From positions 329,439-393,438 of the forward strand of contig RQTK01000444.1 of the NCBI GenBank assembly GCA_003991915.1: DNA of 64,000 nt, written 5' to 3'. Below the pieces are notes generated by a model. It was not told where the DNA came from and ran no database searches. It worked only from the letters and a program-made list of their open reading frames with translations. The position numbers were made by a program, and so were the translations under genes. This document shows, piece after piece, positions 44,460 through 57,162 of this stretch. Numbering within the stretch: the stretch's first letter is position 1; each line of letters starts with the position of its first letter. This DNA is from Elysia chlorotica (Eukaryota; Mollusca; Gastropoda; Plakobranchidae).

Positions 44460-44910
44460 GGGGGGGGGACAAAACATACACCTATTTCATTAGAGAAAAA
44501 AAATTACACTTTCTGCCTCTGTTTACAATGGTCTAGGCATTTCACAGCAATTTCCAGATGATCTGACAGAGGTCAAACAGTGAACCTGTAAGGGACAGTC
44601 TAGACACAGCACATAAGTCATTTAAACAAATAGTCAGCAGAACAGAACATTTTTGGGAGAGAAGTGACTCTAAATATTTAACTTATACTGTTAAAGATGC
44701 CATTTCCTTCCATATTTGTGCAAATACTAAAGACGAAAGTGTGTAGTTTTGAAAATAATCTAGTTTCGATGATTCACTGAAATTTCAACATTGGTAGTCA
44801 CCTATTTATAGATCCTAGATCCAATGGCGGCACATGCCTTCAAAAACAAGTCAAGCAAAGTATTTTCCCAGCTTGATGAAAGGGGCACTACTCATCACTG
44901 CAAAGCAGTA

Positions 44911-44941
<31 letters not shown>

Positions 44942-47110
44942 CTATGTCAGGAGACTCTATCTGTTGTAGCTGACCAGCAAGCTACGGAATGGTCGGGACA
45001 TGGAACAAACGGATTTACTCTCAACAACTTCAACTAGTCACAAGAATCTTTTTGCAATCAACCAGCAGTCAACTTTGACCCAACAGCAACAACATTTTCT
45101 AGATTTTAAAATTGAGAGATAATGCTAGCCTCTCTTGTTGTACAATCAAAATTTTGTTTCCTCATCCGATTGAACAAGGTTTGCTTTGCTTGGCATAGGG
45201 CTACCAATTTTTGTGTGATTTACTTTAGGAAAAACATGTGCCTAGGTATTATGTTATGAAGTATTGTGAGTTTCATTAGAGCATAAGATCAACTTAGCAC
45301 GAGGCAAGTCAGAGAGGGACGATGATTTCTGGGTCCATCAAGTACATTGATGTTTATCTCGCACACTGGCCCAGCCCGCACTCTGCCTGTGAAACTGCTG
45401 GCGTTCTCATGGGGCTCGTGGCCTTAGAATTTTATAAGATGCAACCAGATTCACTTGGATAAGTAATGATGAAATTTAAAAGATATAGAAAATAAGAAAG
45501 ATTTATTTCAAAGACAGTGTATCAATTGTTTGTTTCTCTCTATAACGTTATGAGTTTGCCCTCGTGGCGCAGCATCCTAATTTTTTCTTTTACTTCAATT
45601 TAATCTCCCTTCAATGGGAATAGGAATATGTACATAACTTCATCACTACATGGTTTCGCCAAGAGAAAAAAAAATTATTCAAATTAGAAGTGTAAAGTTT
45701 CACCTTCATTGTGATCTCACTGGGTTCTGACTTTCAAGAAAAGGTTAGTTTTTTATTTTACCTATTTTTTCCTGACAGGGATATTTTGGCTATCTGATAT
45801 CACAAATGAAAGGCTATTGTTACCATTTTTAATGAGGATATTTCAAGCATTAAGCCATGAAACTGAGACGACGGGCTTAGATCTACGATATTCAGAGCAC
45901 AATATTTTAGACGTGTATATGGTGTTAGTTGGATACCGCGAGGAGCTGGCCTAATTTATCGGCCTGCAGGACAAGACCACCAGCCTTGGGTCAAGGGAGG
46001 CAACTACGCAAATGGTTTTCAAGACCAACCAGTGCTCATTTTCTTTGATACATGTACTGACTACGTAACTCAGTAAGATTTTTCCTGCAACAATAATTGT
46101 TCAGATACTTTATACATATAACTCAGTAAGATTTTTCCTGAACAATAATTGTTCAGATACTTTATGCATATAACTCAGTAAGATTTTTCCTGAACACTAA
46201 TTGTTCAGATAAGTTTTCTGTTATGTATTTGAACCATATGATGGAGAACCAACAAATCTTGTTGAGATCGCGGCGCTCCAATAGCGGCCGAGTTGTGGGC
46301 GACTGTTCGCCTTATCTTAATGGGGGTCACAAGAGGTCACTTAGTGGCGCTAAGGTCTGTTACTGAATTTGGTGCCCTTATATTCAGTGCCCTAGATTAG
46401 TGAGTATTAAAGTGCGCTGTCTTAATTATGTCCTAATAAGCCCTAATAGAACAGCCACCTGCAGATTTAATGAGCCGTGTACTGTTGTGGTGACTTCTGT
46501 ACTCGTTAGTGTATATATATAATGTGTTCAATGTTGGTGACAGTCCACATAGCTGTGGGGCTCCTGTATTCAGAATTATAGAATTTGAACAAGTTGTGTT
46601 CAGTCTTAGTCTTACGTACTAAGGTCGATTTGTTGAAAAAGCTAAGATGTAAGACCCAAAGAATAACACTTGTGTCTGCTTTCATGTCAGAGAGTTTTTT
46701 TTTTTTAATAAATGATATTAAACTGCTTTAACTTAACTTTTAAATTGAATGTTAGCGCCAATCAAGCTTGATAAAAACTTCATGAAATAGTTCTGTACAT
46801 TTGTATCAACCGTGTCACTTAAATTCATTCCTTCACCTGTATCAAAGTTATGAGTAACTAAAGTATCAATATATACAGTTTTGGCTACTATTACTACTAT
46901 AAAAAAAAAATGTGAATTGAAGCTTCTTCTATCGCACAGATTTTTAAATACTTTCAGACAATCGTATTACTCGGTATATCAGGAATATTTTTTTTTTGTA
47001 AAGGAAAATAAGTATTAAAAATCACCTCAAAGCCTCAATGTATATAAAAATGACTGTTTAAAAAGTTCATGAGTCGGGTGTATCTATACTGACATTCTTG
47101 GCTGTTCTTT
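44460..47110. other. Spacer or intron, mostly featureless
   Basis: Contains a (GT)n tract at 44915-44940 and a 3-copy repeat at about 46065-46210 with the unit AACTCAGTAAGATTTTTCCT followed by the near-palindrome AACAATAATTGTT. No certain exon. Confidence 0.5.
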
Positions 47111-47111
47111 T

Positions 47112-47348
47112 TCATCTTTGAATGGGTATACTCATGTTGAGATAAGTGACGATCTGCAGAAGATGAAAAGTAAAATTTAGTTTTTCAACTTCATTTCGAA
47201 TGTCACAGGCTCTCTTCTGTAGCTTTTGGATAGCTTGATGAACGTTTTCAGTGCCTGGTTGTCCAAGCAAGTCCAACACAAAGTGACAATATTTCAGCAG
47301 TGGTGTTCGAGAATGTTTTGTTTGTTTGTTTTTCTTGGAAAATGCTGT
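47112..47348 (-). CDS. Unidentified gene, putative exon
   Basis: After an acceptor-like ACAATCTCCAG the minus strand is open for 78 codons to TGA: TAFSKKNKQTKHSRTPLLKY, LDLLGQPGTENVHQAIQKLQ, RACDIRNEVEKLNFTFHLLQ, IVTYLNMSIPIQR. The middle looks like an amphipathic helix or coiled coil. No family recognised. It may belong with 44353-44457, be a separate gene, or be transposon-derived. Confidence 0.35.
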   Translation of the reverse strand, partial: TAFSKKNKQTKHSRTPLLKYCHFVLDLLGQPGTENVHQAIQKLQKRACDIRNEVEKLNFTFHLLQIVTYLNMSIPIQR

Positions 47349-47690
47349 CTGGAGATTGTCGTATCTGTGTCAATGGCACTCTGACTCGACGCAATCGCAC
47401 CCTCAGTAATTGGTTTGCAGTTCGATAGAGCTACGTGAACTTGGTGAAATGCGTTCATGTTCAACCTCACAGGCTCTGTCGAAATGAATGAGTTATTTGT
47501 GCATGCTCATTTGTGTGTGTGAGGTAAGGCTCAGAGTAAATGCCTGGTTGTACAATACTTTTGTCGGTTGTTGGTTGCCCACAAAGGAGCGGCTATGGTA
47601 GGCCCGGGGGAATATTTGGTGTTTATTTAAAACTCAAAGACCACCAAGCCTGAAGGCTACATATCCAATTTTGTGTATATGATCAGCATG

Positions 47691-48008
47691 TCACATATCT
47701 GTCCGTGTCTGTTCTGTATGTGTAAACTCTCTGGTGTAACTGATGATGTCCTCTGGGCTTTCACTGAGCACAACACAACCTTTGAACTGCCGTATCTTGT
47801 CGTGGGCGGTCAAGAACAACCTCCAGTTGCTGCCATATTTCTTGACCAATTGGCCCAAATGTGTGAGGCCGACATCTGGTTTTCTCGTCACGCCCAAATG
47901 TGTGAGGCCGACATCTGGTTTTCTGGTCATGCACAAATGTGTGAGGCCGACATCTGGTTTTCTGGCCATGCCCAAATATGTGAGGCCGACATCTGGTTTT
48001 CTGGTCAT
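47691..48008 (-). CDS. Unidentified open frame with 13-residue tandem repeats
   Basis: Four 39-bp units encode KPDVGLTHLGMTR-like repeats, followed by a non-repetitive stretch QLVKKYGSNWRLFLTAHDKI and RQFKGCVVLSESPEDIISYT, to a stop. The unique part has coding-like composition, but no splice sites were fixed with confidence. The plus-strand frame over the same bases also stays open because 39 is a multiple of 3, so the strand is uncertain. Confidence 0.3.
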   Translation of the reverse strand: MTRKPDVGLTYLGMARKPDVGLTHLCMTRKPDVGLTHLGVTRKPDVGLTHLGQLVKKYGSNWRLFLTAHDKIRQFKGCVVLSESPEDIISYTREFTHTEQTRTDM

Positions 48009-48069
48009 GCAGAGTTCTCAGGCATGCACCTCCTGTTCAAGAAGTTTGTGGGGTGTTTCACAACTCTCC

Positions 48070-48350
48070 TGACATGCTCAGCTGATTCCCTAACCGGTTT
48101 TATCGTCTAAGGGCCCAGTTTCTCTCGCTGATTCCCTAACCGGTTTTATCGTCTAAGGGCCCAGTTTCTCTCGCTGATTCCCTAACCGGTTTTATCGTCT
48201 AAGGGCCCAGTTTCTCTCGCTGATTCCCTAACCGGTTTTATCGTCTAAGGGCCCAGTTTCTCTCGCTGATTCCCTAACCGGTTTTATCGTCTAAGGGCCC
48301 AGTTTCTCTCGCTGATTCCCTAACCGGTTTTATCGTCTAAGGGACCAGTT
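48070..48350. repeat. 46-bp minisatellite, 6 copies
   Basis: The unit contains CTGATTCCCTAACCGGTTTT and ATCGTCTAAGGGCCCAGTTT. Copies are nearly identical. Confidence 0.9.
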
Positions 48351-48394
48351 AAAGCTGCATGCAATCGCTGCCTTGGCATGAAGCACCAAATACA

Positions 48395-49195
48395 AGGATA
48401 GGTCCCTTGTGGGCCTGGCAAGCCTAGCAGTTTGCATAGAATTTAGAAAGTTGCAGTCTCCATTCAGGAATACTTGTGGGCCTGGCAAGTCTAGCAGTTT
48501 GCATAGAAAGTTGCAGTCTCCACTCAGGTACCTTGTGGGCCCGGCAAGCCTAGCAGTTTGCATAGAAAGTTGCAGTCTCCATTCAGGTCCCTTGTGGGCC
48601 TGGCAAGCCTAGCAGTTTGCATAGAATTTAGAAAGTTGCAGTCTCCATTCAGGAATACTTGTGGGCCCGGCAAGTCTAGCAGTTTGCATAGAATTTAGAA
48701 AGTTGCAGTCTCCATTCAGGAATACTTGTGGGCCCGGCAAGTCTAGCAGTTTGCATAGAATTTAGAAAGTTGCAGTCTCCATTCAGGAATACTTGTGGGC
48801 CTGGCAAGCCTAGCAGTTTGCGTAGAAAGTTGCAGTCTCCATTCAGGAATACTTGTGGGCCTGGCAAGTCTAGCAGTTTGCATAGAATTTAGAAAGTTGC
48901 AGTCTCCATTCAGGAATACTTGTGGGCCCGGCAAGCCTAGCAGTTTGCGTAGAAAGTTGCAGTCTCCAATTAGAAAGTTGCAGTCTCCATTCAGGAATAC
49001 TTGTGGGCCCGGCAAGCCTAGCAGTTTGCATAGAAAGTTGCAGTCTCCATTCAGGAATACTTGTGGGCCCGGCAAGCCTAGCAGTTTGCATAGAATTTAG
49101 AAAGTTGCAGTCTCCATTCAGGAATACTTGTGGGCCTGGCAAGCCTAGCAGTTTGCACAGAATTTAGAAAGTTGCAGTCTCCTTTCAGGAATACT
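48395..49195. repeat. About 66-bp minisatellite with length variants, about 13 copies
   Basis: The unit contains GGGCCTGGCAAGCCTAGCAG, TTTGCATAGAATTTAGAAAG and TTGCAGTCTCCATTCAGGAA. Some units lack the AATTTAG block. Long open frames in several frames are artefacts. Confidence 0.9.
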
Positions 49196-49199
49196 TGTA

Positions 49200-51135
49200 T
49201 CTCCCTAGCTTGCCATTCAGGTTTCACGAGGCGTTCTATTTCACGTGCCATTCAAGACTACAAACATCTCTTAAAAGTCTTATGTTGGTGAGGGTGGCTT
49301 TCATGGAAGCAACAGCTATGACTTAGACTACAACAAGTACAATATTCAAAAAGCATTATTGTAAAGACGAAAATAATTTGGTCGGCACTTCAGGTTATAT
49401 GTTTCTTTGCCTATAGCAAAACTTTGAAATAAGAAGAATTAACATATTGTTTAGCGATATTACAAGACATGGGTATGTAATTACCACACACGTATGACGA
49501 AACGTCTTTGAGAAATAGAGTTTTACAAAATTAAAACAGTTTATAGGTTGCACTGAGCATTCACACACTCACTGAGGCCTACTAATACTAAGACGTAACA
49601 AACTACTAATTGTACTCTTCTAGAATAAGAATCTCAACATATTGGCCCAGAAACTTCGTTTTAAAACAATTAATATTAGGCCTACTGTGGTTCTCTTCAA
49701 TGAGATAAAATAGATTCAAACTCGGGTAAAAGACTAAAGCAGGGCGGGCCTGGCCTGAGTGGATGGTGTCCCTTGCGGGAAGATTTATCACGTTGCACAG
49801 TTGCAGCATTGTAACGTGAGAGGGGAACGGTAAATCAGGCGCAAAGTTTGTCTACGTTGAGTCTTTATCATACCTGAACAAAGTTAACTCGTCAAGCTGA
49901 AACTAGTGAAAGCCATTTGATTTTGACAATAAAACTTTACCCCGGAATCGCCACAGTATAATTGATTTAAATATGTTTTATATGACTGAGAAAGATTTAT
50001 GAATTGCATTTATAACCAGTTATGTAATAGTAATAATAATATATATGTATACTATAAGTATTTTTGTTTTCGAATTTGTCCTCAGAATGCTTTAATTGTA
50101 TGGTGAAACCTGTAGGGAAACTTACATTTTTATGTTTTGTTTGCTGCAATAATTATCAATATTAGAGATTATTACATGTGATTTATAAAATATACAAAGA
50201 ACTTTTTGCACGAGCCACTGACAAGCATCATGTGACTTTTGTGAGAAAGGGGTGTCTTTAGAATGACAGAAACAACTGAGCCAAATCTGCATCGTCTAAT
50301 CGTGTAATCAAGATCACAGGGCAAATGTTATTCCTAGTGAGGCTATGGCGCTTTTCACTGTCAGCCACCAAGGAGGAAGCCCGTCAAATCTTATAGTTCT
50401 ATATGTAGGGACAAATCAAGGGGTGGTGGTTGTGGTTACAAACCAGTGCTGTATTGATCTATTTTCTATACTGTACATTTCGTGCATAAATAAACTAAAG
50501 ATTTCTCATGACTACCTGCTAGAAACAATTGATTTTGATTTTTGTTTATTCAATTATTGGCATGAAATCTACATTGTCTAAAACATCGCAAGCATGAGAA
50601 CATTTTCTAAACCTGCTACATGTATTAGCGTTTGTGTGTCTGTAAGGAAAGCAGCACTGGTACTGTGGTAGCTATCCCACCATGCCTTGCAGATTTGGGG
50701 GCAGTCACTCTTGTAGTTGTAATACTTTTAATTTACCAGAAACCTCGAGCCGCTTTGACGTTTGCAAAACCAAAGGGAAAAAAATATATCACCATCAATG
50801 CCTGGTAGGCCTACACTTTTGCTGTCAGACAATAAATATCACAGTGTAAGTTAGCTCTTGATCTCGATCTAGATCAAGCTTAAAAGACGACACAAAGTAA
50901 TGGGTACCATTCTGCCTCGATACTGTCCTGAGTGCATGCCGTAAAATGTCCAGCGTGTGTATACTAGGGAATGTTGAAATGGCAAGACATAGAATGTAAA
51001 AACTTTCATGTACTGTAAATCATTAACATATTATTTTTATACACAGTGCTAGAAATAACCATTGTTCTAAAGTCTAGATGTTCTTAATATAAAAATTGTT
51101 AATGTTACACTCCCTGATTCTCATGTGTATACTGT
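49200..51135. other. Intergenic AT-rich sequence
   Basis: No convincing exon. A plus-strand AATAAA at 51136-51141 followed by GT-rich sequence resembles a poly(A) site, but I cannot assign it to a gene. Confidence 0.4.
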
Positions 51136-54033
51136 AATAAAGATGATAGAACAAACTTGTTATGCTTTGGGTGGGTTTTTATTTATATTTAATTAACTTG
51201 TGCTCTTTTTAATGTAAAAGAAACAAAGTTGCGCCAAGTACGCTTATCCTGATCTAGAGAAGACAAAGTCCAATCAAAATGCATTCCGAGGAATAGCCAT
51301 TTGGCTATTTGTCCGGTTACCGGAGTCCAACAAGCTACTAATAGTACTAATGCTAAAACAGTACCGGTACCGGGTAGCTCTCCTGGAACTGAGGAAAGGC
51401 TGTGTCCAATCCAAGACCACCTTAGTTAATTATTCAAAAGCAAAATTTGCCCCTTTGAAACCTGTCACCACTTGACTCTCTGGCATCAATTAACACTGAA
51501 AACTTGGCAAAAGCAGTTTGTGCATGTGGGGAATGCAGGTCCTTCAGAAAAACCTTTGCTGTTGCAGTGTAAAACCACATTATACTTTTATAGCAAGGAG
51601 TTATTTTTAGATGTACATAATTATGTGTTATGCTCTCAGCTTTAGTGATCATGTATAATCAGACAAGAATGAAACACGAAAAATGGCAGTGAAGATCAAG
51701 TGATTTCATTACAACATTTATTGATCATAACCTCCTCAGAACACACACCAGCAAAGGACAAATTGACTAACTTCTAAAGTTTTTTTTAAATATTAAATGT
51801 AATTTCATTATGGATAACAAGACTAGCACACAACATGACCATGTAATAAAGTGCTAACAGAACAATAGTGTTTTAACTTGCCTAACTTCATTGGCCATTG
51901 GTATCCTCATACATGTATGTGAGACGTGCAGGCCTTTCTTAAAAGATAATTCACTTTGGTAGTTACCTTCATAGTTTCAAGCCTGACTATTTGTAAGTCC
52001 CACAAGCTACTAATGCTAAAACAGTAGCGGGGAGCTCTCCTGGAACTGAGGAAAGGGTATGAAACAAGTCAATCACCTAACAAGGTGACTAGATCTAACC
52101 TAGGCTGCAAGTGCAGGATGGATGACTAGAGTTCTTACGCTAGTTATTCAGTCATCACAACAACCTGATCAACTCTCCCTAACAAACCACATCAGCAAAA
52201 AACACTATTGTTACAGTTGTCACGATTACTGAGTTAGAACTATAGAAGGAAGGTTACTACATTACAGCTAACTTTTTTTTTTACAGCAATGTCATGCAAA
52301 TTCATCAAGAGAAGCAAACGAAAAACGATAAAGACTGCAGCTGTTACTGAATGCTTGGGTGTAAGGCTAGCCATCTGTAGATGTCTGTATACATAAACAG
52401 TTGGGCTACTCTCAGTTTTACTTTTTGTAGCTACCAAAGAAATAAAATGTTACCAGCTACGACTAAGGAAAATCATTAAAACTGAACAAAAATTCTCAAA
52501 AATGAAACATCCAATTTCAAATCATAATTTAAGGATATCAACAGAGGTTGCTCTCACTGAAATGAAAAAAATAAAAAAGTGTTAAATTTTCTGATGCACC
52601 TATTTCGAGAATTCCCAAGGACAACAATCACGGCATTTCTCATAGGATTGACACTAAATACAGGAAGACATCTAGGTTTGTTTATATCCTTAGGAAAGGC
52701 TACAGCCTTTTCAACAACAATGACTTTGTTAGGTGTGAATAATATGCTGTGCAAAAAAAAAGAAAAAAGAAATAAAACTATTTGTTTGATAACATTAAGG
52801 GGTACAGCACATGCAGAGATTAAAACCATACAATATATCTGCTACAAGACGCGAGGTTCCAGGGACAACTCTGTACTACTCAACAAAGATGGAGAAAAGG
52901 CCAGAAAGTTGGCAAATAGCTTGGAAACCTACATACAGCTTCTGCAAGTTGTATTCTTTTACGCAAGCATAAATAATGACAACTTAACAGCTTGGAAAAT
53001 ACAAAATAAGTTTTAAAAAAAATTGTATTCCTAGCAATGTAGCATTTAAAAATTACCAAAGAGCCCAATTTCAAACCCTTGACTATGCCTCAAAGTTTCA
53101 GCAACCAATATAACCAGTAACGAACCATGACTAGACCCCAAGTGCCAGAGAACAAGTGTGTCTGAAATCTTTCCCAATATTCCTAACACCAGCATGTGCC
53201 ATTACCTGGTTAAAAACACCATTCACCAAAACAGCAAACAGTTAGCTCTCAGCGCACACTGAAGTGTTAACTTTGTCTCCATTCAAGAGGAAAATCCCGA
53301 AAAATTAAAGAAATATTTTCTGAACCTTGAGAAAAAAAGTCTGAAAGATTTTTAATTTCCAACATTTAACCACATTTCCGTTTTTAAAAAAAAGAATGAA
53401 AAGTATAAGCAATGTTACTTTAACCCCGTATCTTTGGCTGACATATTTTAGTGCTAAGAAACACAACTTCAAGAAAACTTAAAACCAACGACAAAAGCAA
53501 GAAGACTTTAGAAATCCCACAAGACTATGACAAGACTTAAGCATAATAATCATAATTATATAAATGACATTTAAAGATTATAGCAAGTCATGCAATCACC
53601 TTATAGTTTTTTTTTTTCTTTTCAATATTACCATATTTGTTTTTTAAGTTTTGACTGAAACAAATTTGTTGCTGAATTTATCTTTCTTCCTTTTTTTTTC
53701 TTTTTCAAAAACCTCAATTAAGATGAATGATACCCTTTTGCTAGTTAAGGTGATTACATTAGTAGATGCATCCATTCAGAGAATGGTTGTGCACTACAGG
53801 GAATTATAATGCAAAGACAGAATATACCAGAAAAGCTGCTCACCAAAATTTTACAGCTGTGGGAGATAAAAAGGCGGTGAGAGCAGGTGTCTCACTACTA
53901 AACAAATACATGTAGTAGAATTGGGCAAGCACCATCTCTCTCCCAGCCCCTTTAACTGGAAAAAAAAAAGGAGCAGGCTTTGAATGCTTCTCCTTAAGAG
54001 AGCTGTTATATGTTATATACAGAGTGTCCATTT

Positions 54034-54155
54034 AAAGAGTGAAGAAGGAAGCAGGCAGTGGCGCTGCTGTGGACAAGTCCACTCCAAAGTCCAGCAGCTC
54101 ACACCCGAGCAGCGAGCAGACCGACCAGTTCGCTCGGCCTGACCTCTGCTCAGGT
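54034..54155 (+). other. GC-rich exon-like segment on the plus strand
   Basis: In an AT-rich stretch, this segment is open as KKEAGSGAAVDKSTPKSSSS and HPSSEQTDQFARPDLCS, ending at a good donor CAG|GTATGC. The acceptor (TTTAAAG) is weak. The minus strand is open too, to a TAA. It could be an exon of an antisense transcript or simply a conserved UTR piece. Confidence 0.25.
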
Positions 54156-55593
54156 ATGCCGCGGACAAACGTGTGCTTGTAAGCACTCAGGTGGGCAAAA
54201 TCAAATTTACCGCTTTTTGGTTTCTTATATTCAATTTTGACAAAAGCAAGCTTTTAATTTTTATAAACTGGAACAATATTTTTTCATCTATTTTTTTTTT
54301 TGCCCTAGCAAGTTTTTATTACATTTCAACTAACAAGAAAATTTCTGCAAGTATAGGAGAATCTACAAGGCTTGTCTGAAAGTATAGTAGCACTGGTGTT
54401 AAAAAGTTTTGTTTGCTTGCACTGGATCTATCAATTAAAAATCTAGGGTTACTTCTGACCTCAGAGTGATGTACTTGGGCATGGCTCCCAGTTCTCTGGT
54501 TGCATCTGACACTGGGAAATCTCTTCCACAAGTTTAACCCAGGCCACGTGACTAGTTGGCCTTTACTTTGTAAGAGAATCACATTTTTTTTTATCAATGA
54601 CAATCTGCACATTTTCTTAAATAGGAAAAAAAATATATAATTCTTTCTCTCTCCTTTTTTTTTGTTTTGTATTTTTTTTTTAAACTTAATTTGAAAAAAA
54701 AAAAAGAAAGAAAAAAAAGGTATCCCAATCAAATTGACAGGGCAGAAATATTTTAAAAAAAAATGTTGAAAGTCTCATTATCCACTTGTTTGAGAATTCC
54801 TCACAATGAGCACTATCCTTGAAACATTCTTCATCAAGTCCAGGTACAAGACTCCAGACAAGATGGCTACATAAAGTTGCTGGCTTAGACTTCCAAACAC
54901 ACACACTCGCCATTCATCAACATAATCTTATAAATACATGTACAAAAATGGTTACTGGAACTAATCTAGAAGGAGGTCAACTAGTTCTCCTCTTCCAGCC
55001 AAATGTCTATGTATAATATATACAGTCAATACATACAGATGATTCACGTGGGAATACAGCCAGTCCAAAGGTAACGAATCACAGTGACAGACTTGTGACC
55101 TACCACATAGGGGCAAGAACCGCTGCTACAAGCAACTCCACAAAGTCAGCAATTCACACTCAGCTCATTCTAACCAATCAACAGTTTTAAACAATACAAA
55201 AATAGAAAAGATTTGAATAGCTTGCAACATTCTTTACAAAGCAACAAAACATTTTATAAAATCCTAACAGGAACAGTTCTTTGTAGCACTTATGTCTTAG
55301 TGACAAAGAATGAACACAAAGAACAACCCGACTGCGTTATTCCCACTGAGGCGGAGGTTAGTTACTGGTGGCATACAAGTCACAACCTTGTCAGGGAAAA
55401 TAGCACGGGGCCTACAATGAATCTTTCATGCTGTGCAAGTCAGGACCTAGCATATTCACAAGTATTTACAATTAAGACCAGTCAACATCCAAGAAGACTT
55501 TCTTGACAAAACTACACCAGATTCAGGCTTTCTTTGCAGTCATAAAAAAAGTTATTGAATTGATCATAAATACTGTTCGGGAGGGAAAGACAC

Positions 55594-55594
<1 letters not shown>

Positions 55595-55684
<90 letters not shown>
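55595..55684. repeat. (GA)n microsatellite
   Basis: GA tract with few interruptions; the Arg/Glu and Ser/Leu frames are artefacts. Confidence 0.95.
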
Positions 55685-55685
<1 letters not shown>

Positions 55686-55806
55686 GGAGGATAAGATTTA
55701 AATTTAACAAGATTTTTTTGTCTTTTCATATTATTTTTTAGAGGAGGACTGGTCCTGCTCTATTCTCTATGCTCAAGCTTCCCATTGCTTGAGGCTATCA
55801 AGTTTC

Positions 55807-55930
55807 TCAAGCGTTGACGCTGACTGCAGCCACGCCACATTCCTCTTCGTCCTCAGATGCTCCACTGAAGCCGCCATTCACTTCCTCCTCAGCGTCCTCA
55901 TAATCCTCGTCGGGGCTCTTGGACTTCATG
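55807..55930 (-). CDS. FAM120A: FAM120A-like, last exon
   Basis: Acceptor CCTCCTTACCAG, entry phase 2, stop TGA at 55807-55809. Encodes MKSKSPDEDYEDAEEEVNGG and FSGASEDEEECGVAAVSVNA, an acidic C-terminus. Confidence 0.75.
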
Positions 55931-56559
55931 CTGGTAAGGAGGAAAATAGACTATGTTTGCTGAAACACTCAACATTTTATTTATAAAGATGTAAATAAAT
56001 CTTCTGAAGATTTGTTTTTTTTGCCTTTGGATGGTAAAAGGCTGACTTTTTCTCTAGAAAAAGGCTTTGGTAAACATAGAACCCATTTCAAACAATATGA
56101 AGTCAAGATTGATCCTCTCTCCATAAGTAAAAATGTAATGAACTTTGACATAACAAATGAAAATTAACAAGCCTGGAGTTGTGAAAGCTGTTACTTTAGA
56201 TCTCTTGTTGATACATTATACATGACCCATCAATAACACTACAGCAGGAAACCTGATATAACATCAGAAATGAAAGGCCCTAGAACAAAAGCAGCGTTTG
56301 AATTGTTCAATATTGCAATAATCAGCCTAGAGTCTGTCGCTTCGCCTCTCAGAAGGCCTCGTTCACACCATAGGTTTCACTCATTTGTCAGCACGTCAAA
56401 ATCACGCTCTGCCTGAGAGATCAAGCACATACTAAAGAATAAAGATTCAGCTCACTTTATGGTCTGATATTTTTTGGCAAAGAATAGAGAGAATTGGGTC
56501 CTGTACCATTAAATGAATGGCTTTAGGGAATATACTGCTTTCACCGAGGTCTGTCTTAC

Positions 56560-56687
56560 CTAGATGAGACAGCCACAGTGACGCCGCGACCTTTAGGGGG
56601 GGCTGCCTTCACCGTTCTGCCACGGCCTGGTCTAGCAACTATCCTCACGGGTCGCTTGGCTGGGGAGGCTCGCCCTCGCGCGTAGAA
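56560..56687 (-). CDS. FAM120A: FAM120A-like, RG-rich exon
   Basis: Acceptor CTTCAG, entry phase 0, donor GTAAGA, exit phase 2. Encodes FYARGRASPAKRPVRIVARP and GRGRTVKAAPPKGRG, a basic, RNA-binding-type tail. Confidence 0.75.
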
Positions 56688-57080
56688 CTGAAGCACAAAG
56701 ACAAGCTTAAATTAACTGTACGCCTGATACACCAAAATACTTAGAATATTGACACCTCAATGCTGCTCACCCTTGCTCCTAGAACAGTTATTGAATTTTG
56801 TTTACAGGTATACATAAACATGCTTAGAATAATGACATGTAATCGTAATTATCTTTTTTAAACCCTAAAGAAATGAATTTTTTTTCCTGGCTATAACAAC
56901 AATTTCAACCAAACCTAGTGTACATGACTGCCTGTGAACTCTTGTGGCTTAAGTTTTTGTTTAAACCTGCTGAAAATCTGAGTTAGGGTTTAGGAATATA
57001 TTGAATCTGAAATAATAAAACCAGGCAGAAAATCTCTAAGATGTGAAAATGTAAATTATGAGACTTAAAACAAAACTTAC

Positions 57081-57162
57081 AGTAGGTCTGTACATGGGAG
57101 GAGCAGGTCTACCACGCATCAGGGCCTGACGAGGCAGGAAGCCCCGTCCGTTGTAAAGGCCC
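57081..57162 (-). CDS. FAM120A: FAM120A-like, short RG/Pro-rich exon
   Basis: Acceptor TTCACTACAG, entry phase 2, donor GTAAGT, exit phase 0. Encodes GLYNGRGFLPRQALMRGRPA and PPMYRPT. Confidence 0.75.

Larger units (their letters stand above)
51717..55806 (-). other. FAM120A: Probable long 3' UTR of the FAM120A-like gene
   Basis: About 4 kb of AT-rich sequence after the stop with minus-strand AATAAA at 54315-54320 and 51717-51722. It contains a (GA)n tract at 55595-55684 and a GC-rich exon-like island at 54034-54155. The true end is not certain. Confidence 0.4.

Noticed and set aside
44819..44960. Possible final EIF4E3 exon (phase-compatible PMAAHAFKNKSS after an AG at 44818)
   Set aside because: Spacing of HAF resembles the vertebrate C-terminus, but the acceptor is weak, the frame runs into a GT microsatellite, and the unidentified minus-strand gene's exons lie in between. 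The stop at 40498 is simpler.
48330..49167. Several frames of about 100 residues, and a CRISPR-like look of regular repeats
   Set aside because: Units are contiguous with no unique spacers, and the sequence is a eukaryotic minisatellite; frames arise from unit length being a multiple of 3.
50345..50581. 78-codon plus-strand open frame before the AATAAA at 51136
   Set aside because: AT-rich codons, no domain, no splice context; not enough to call a gene.
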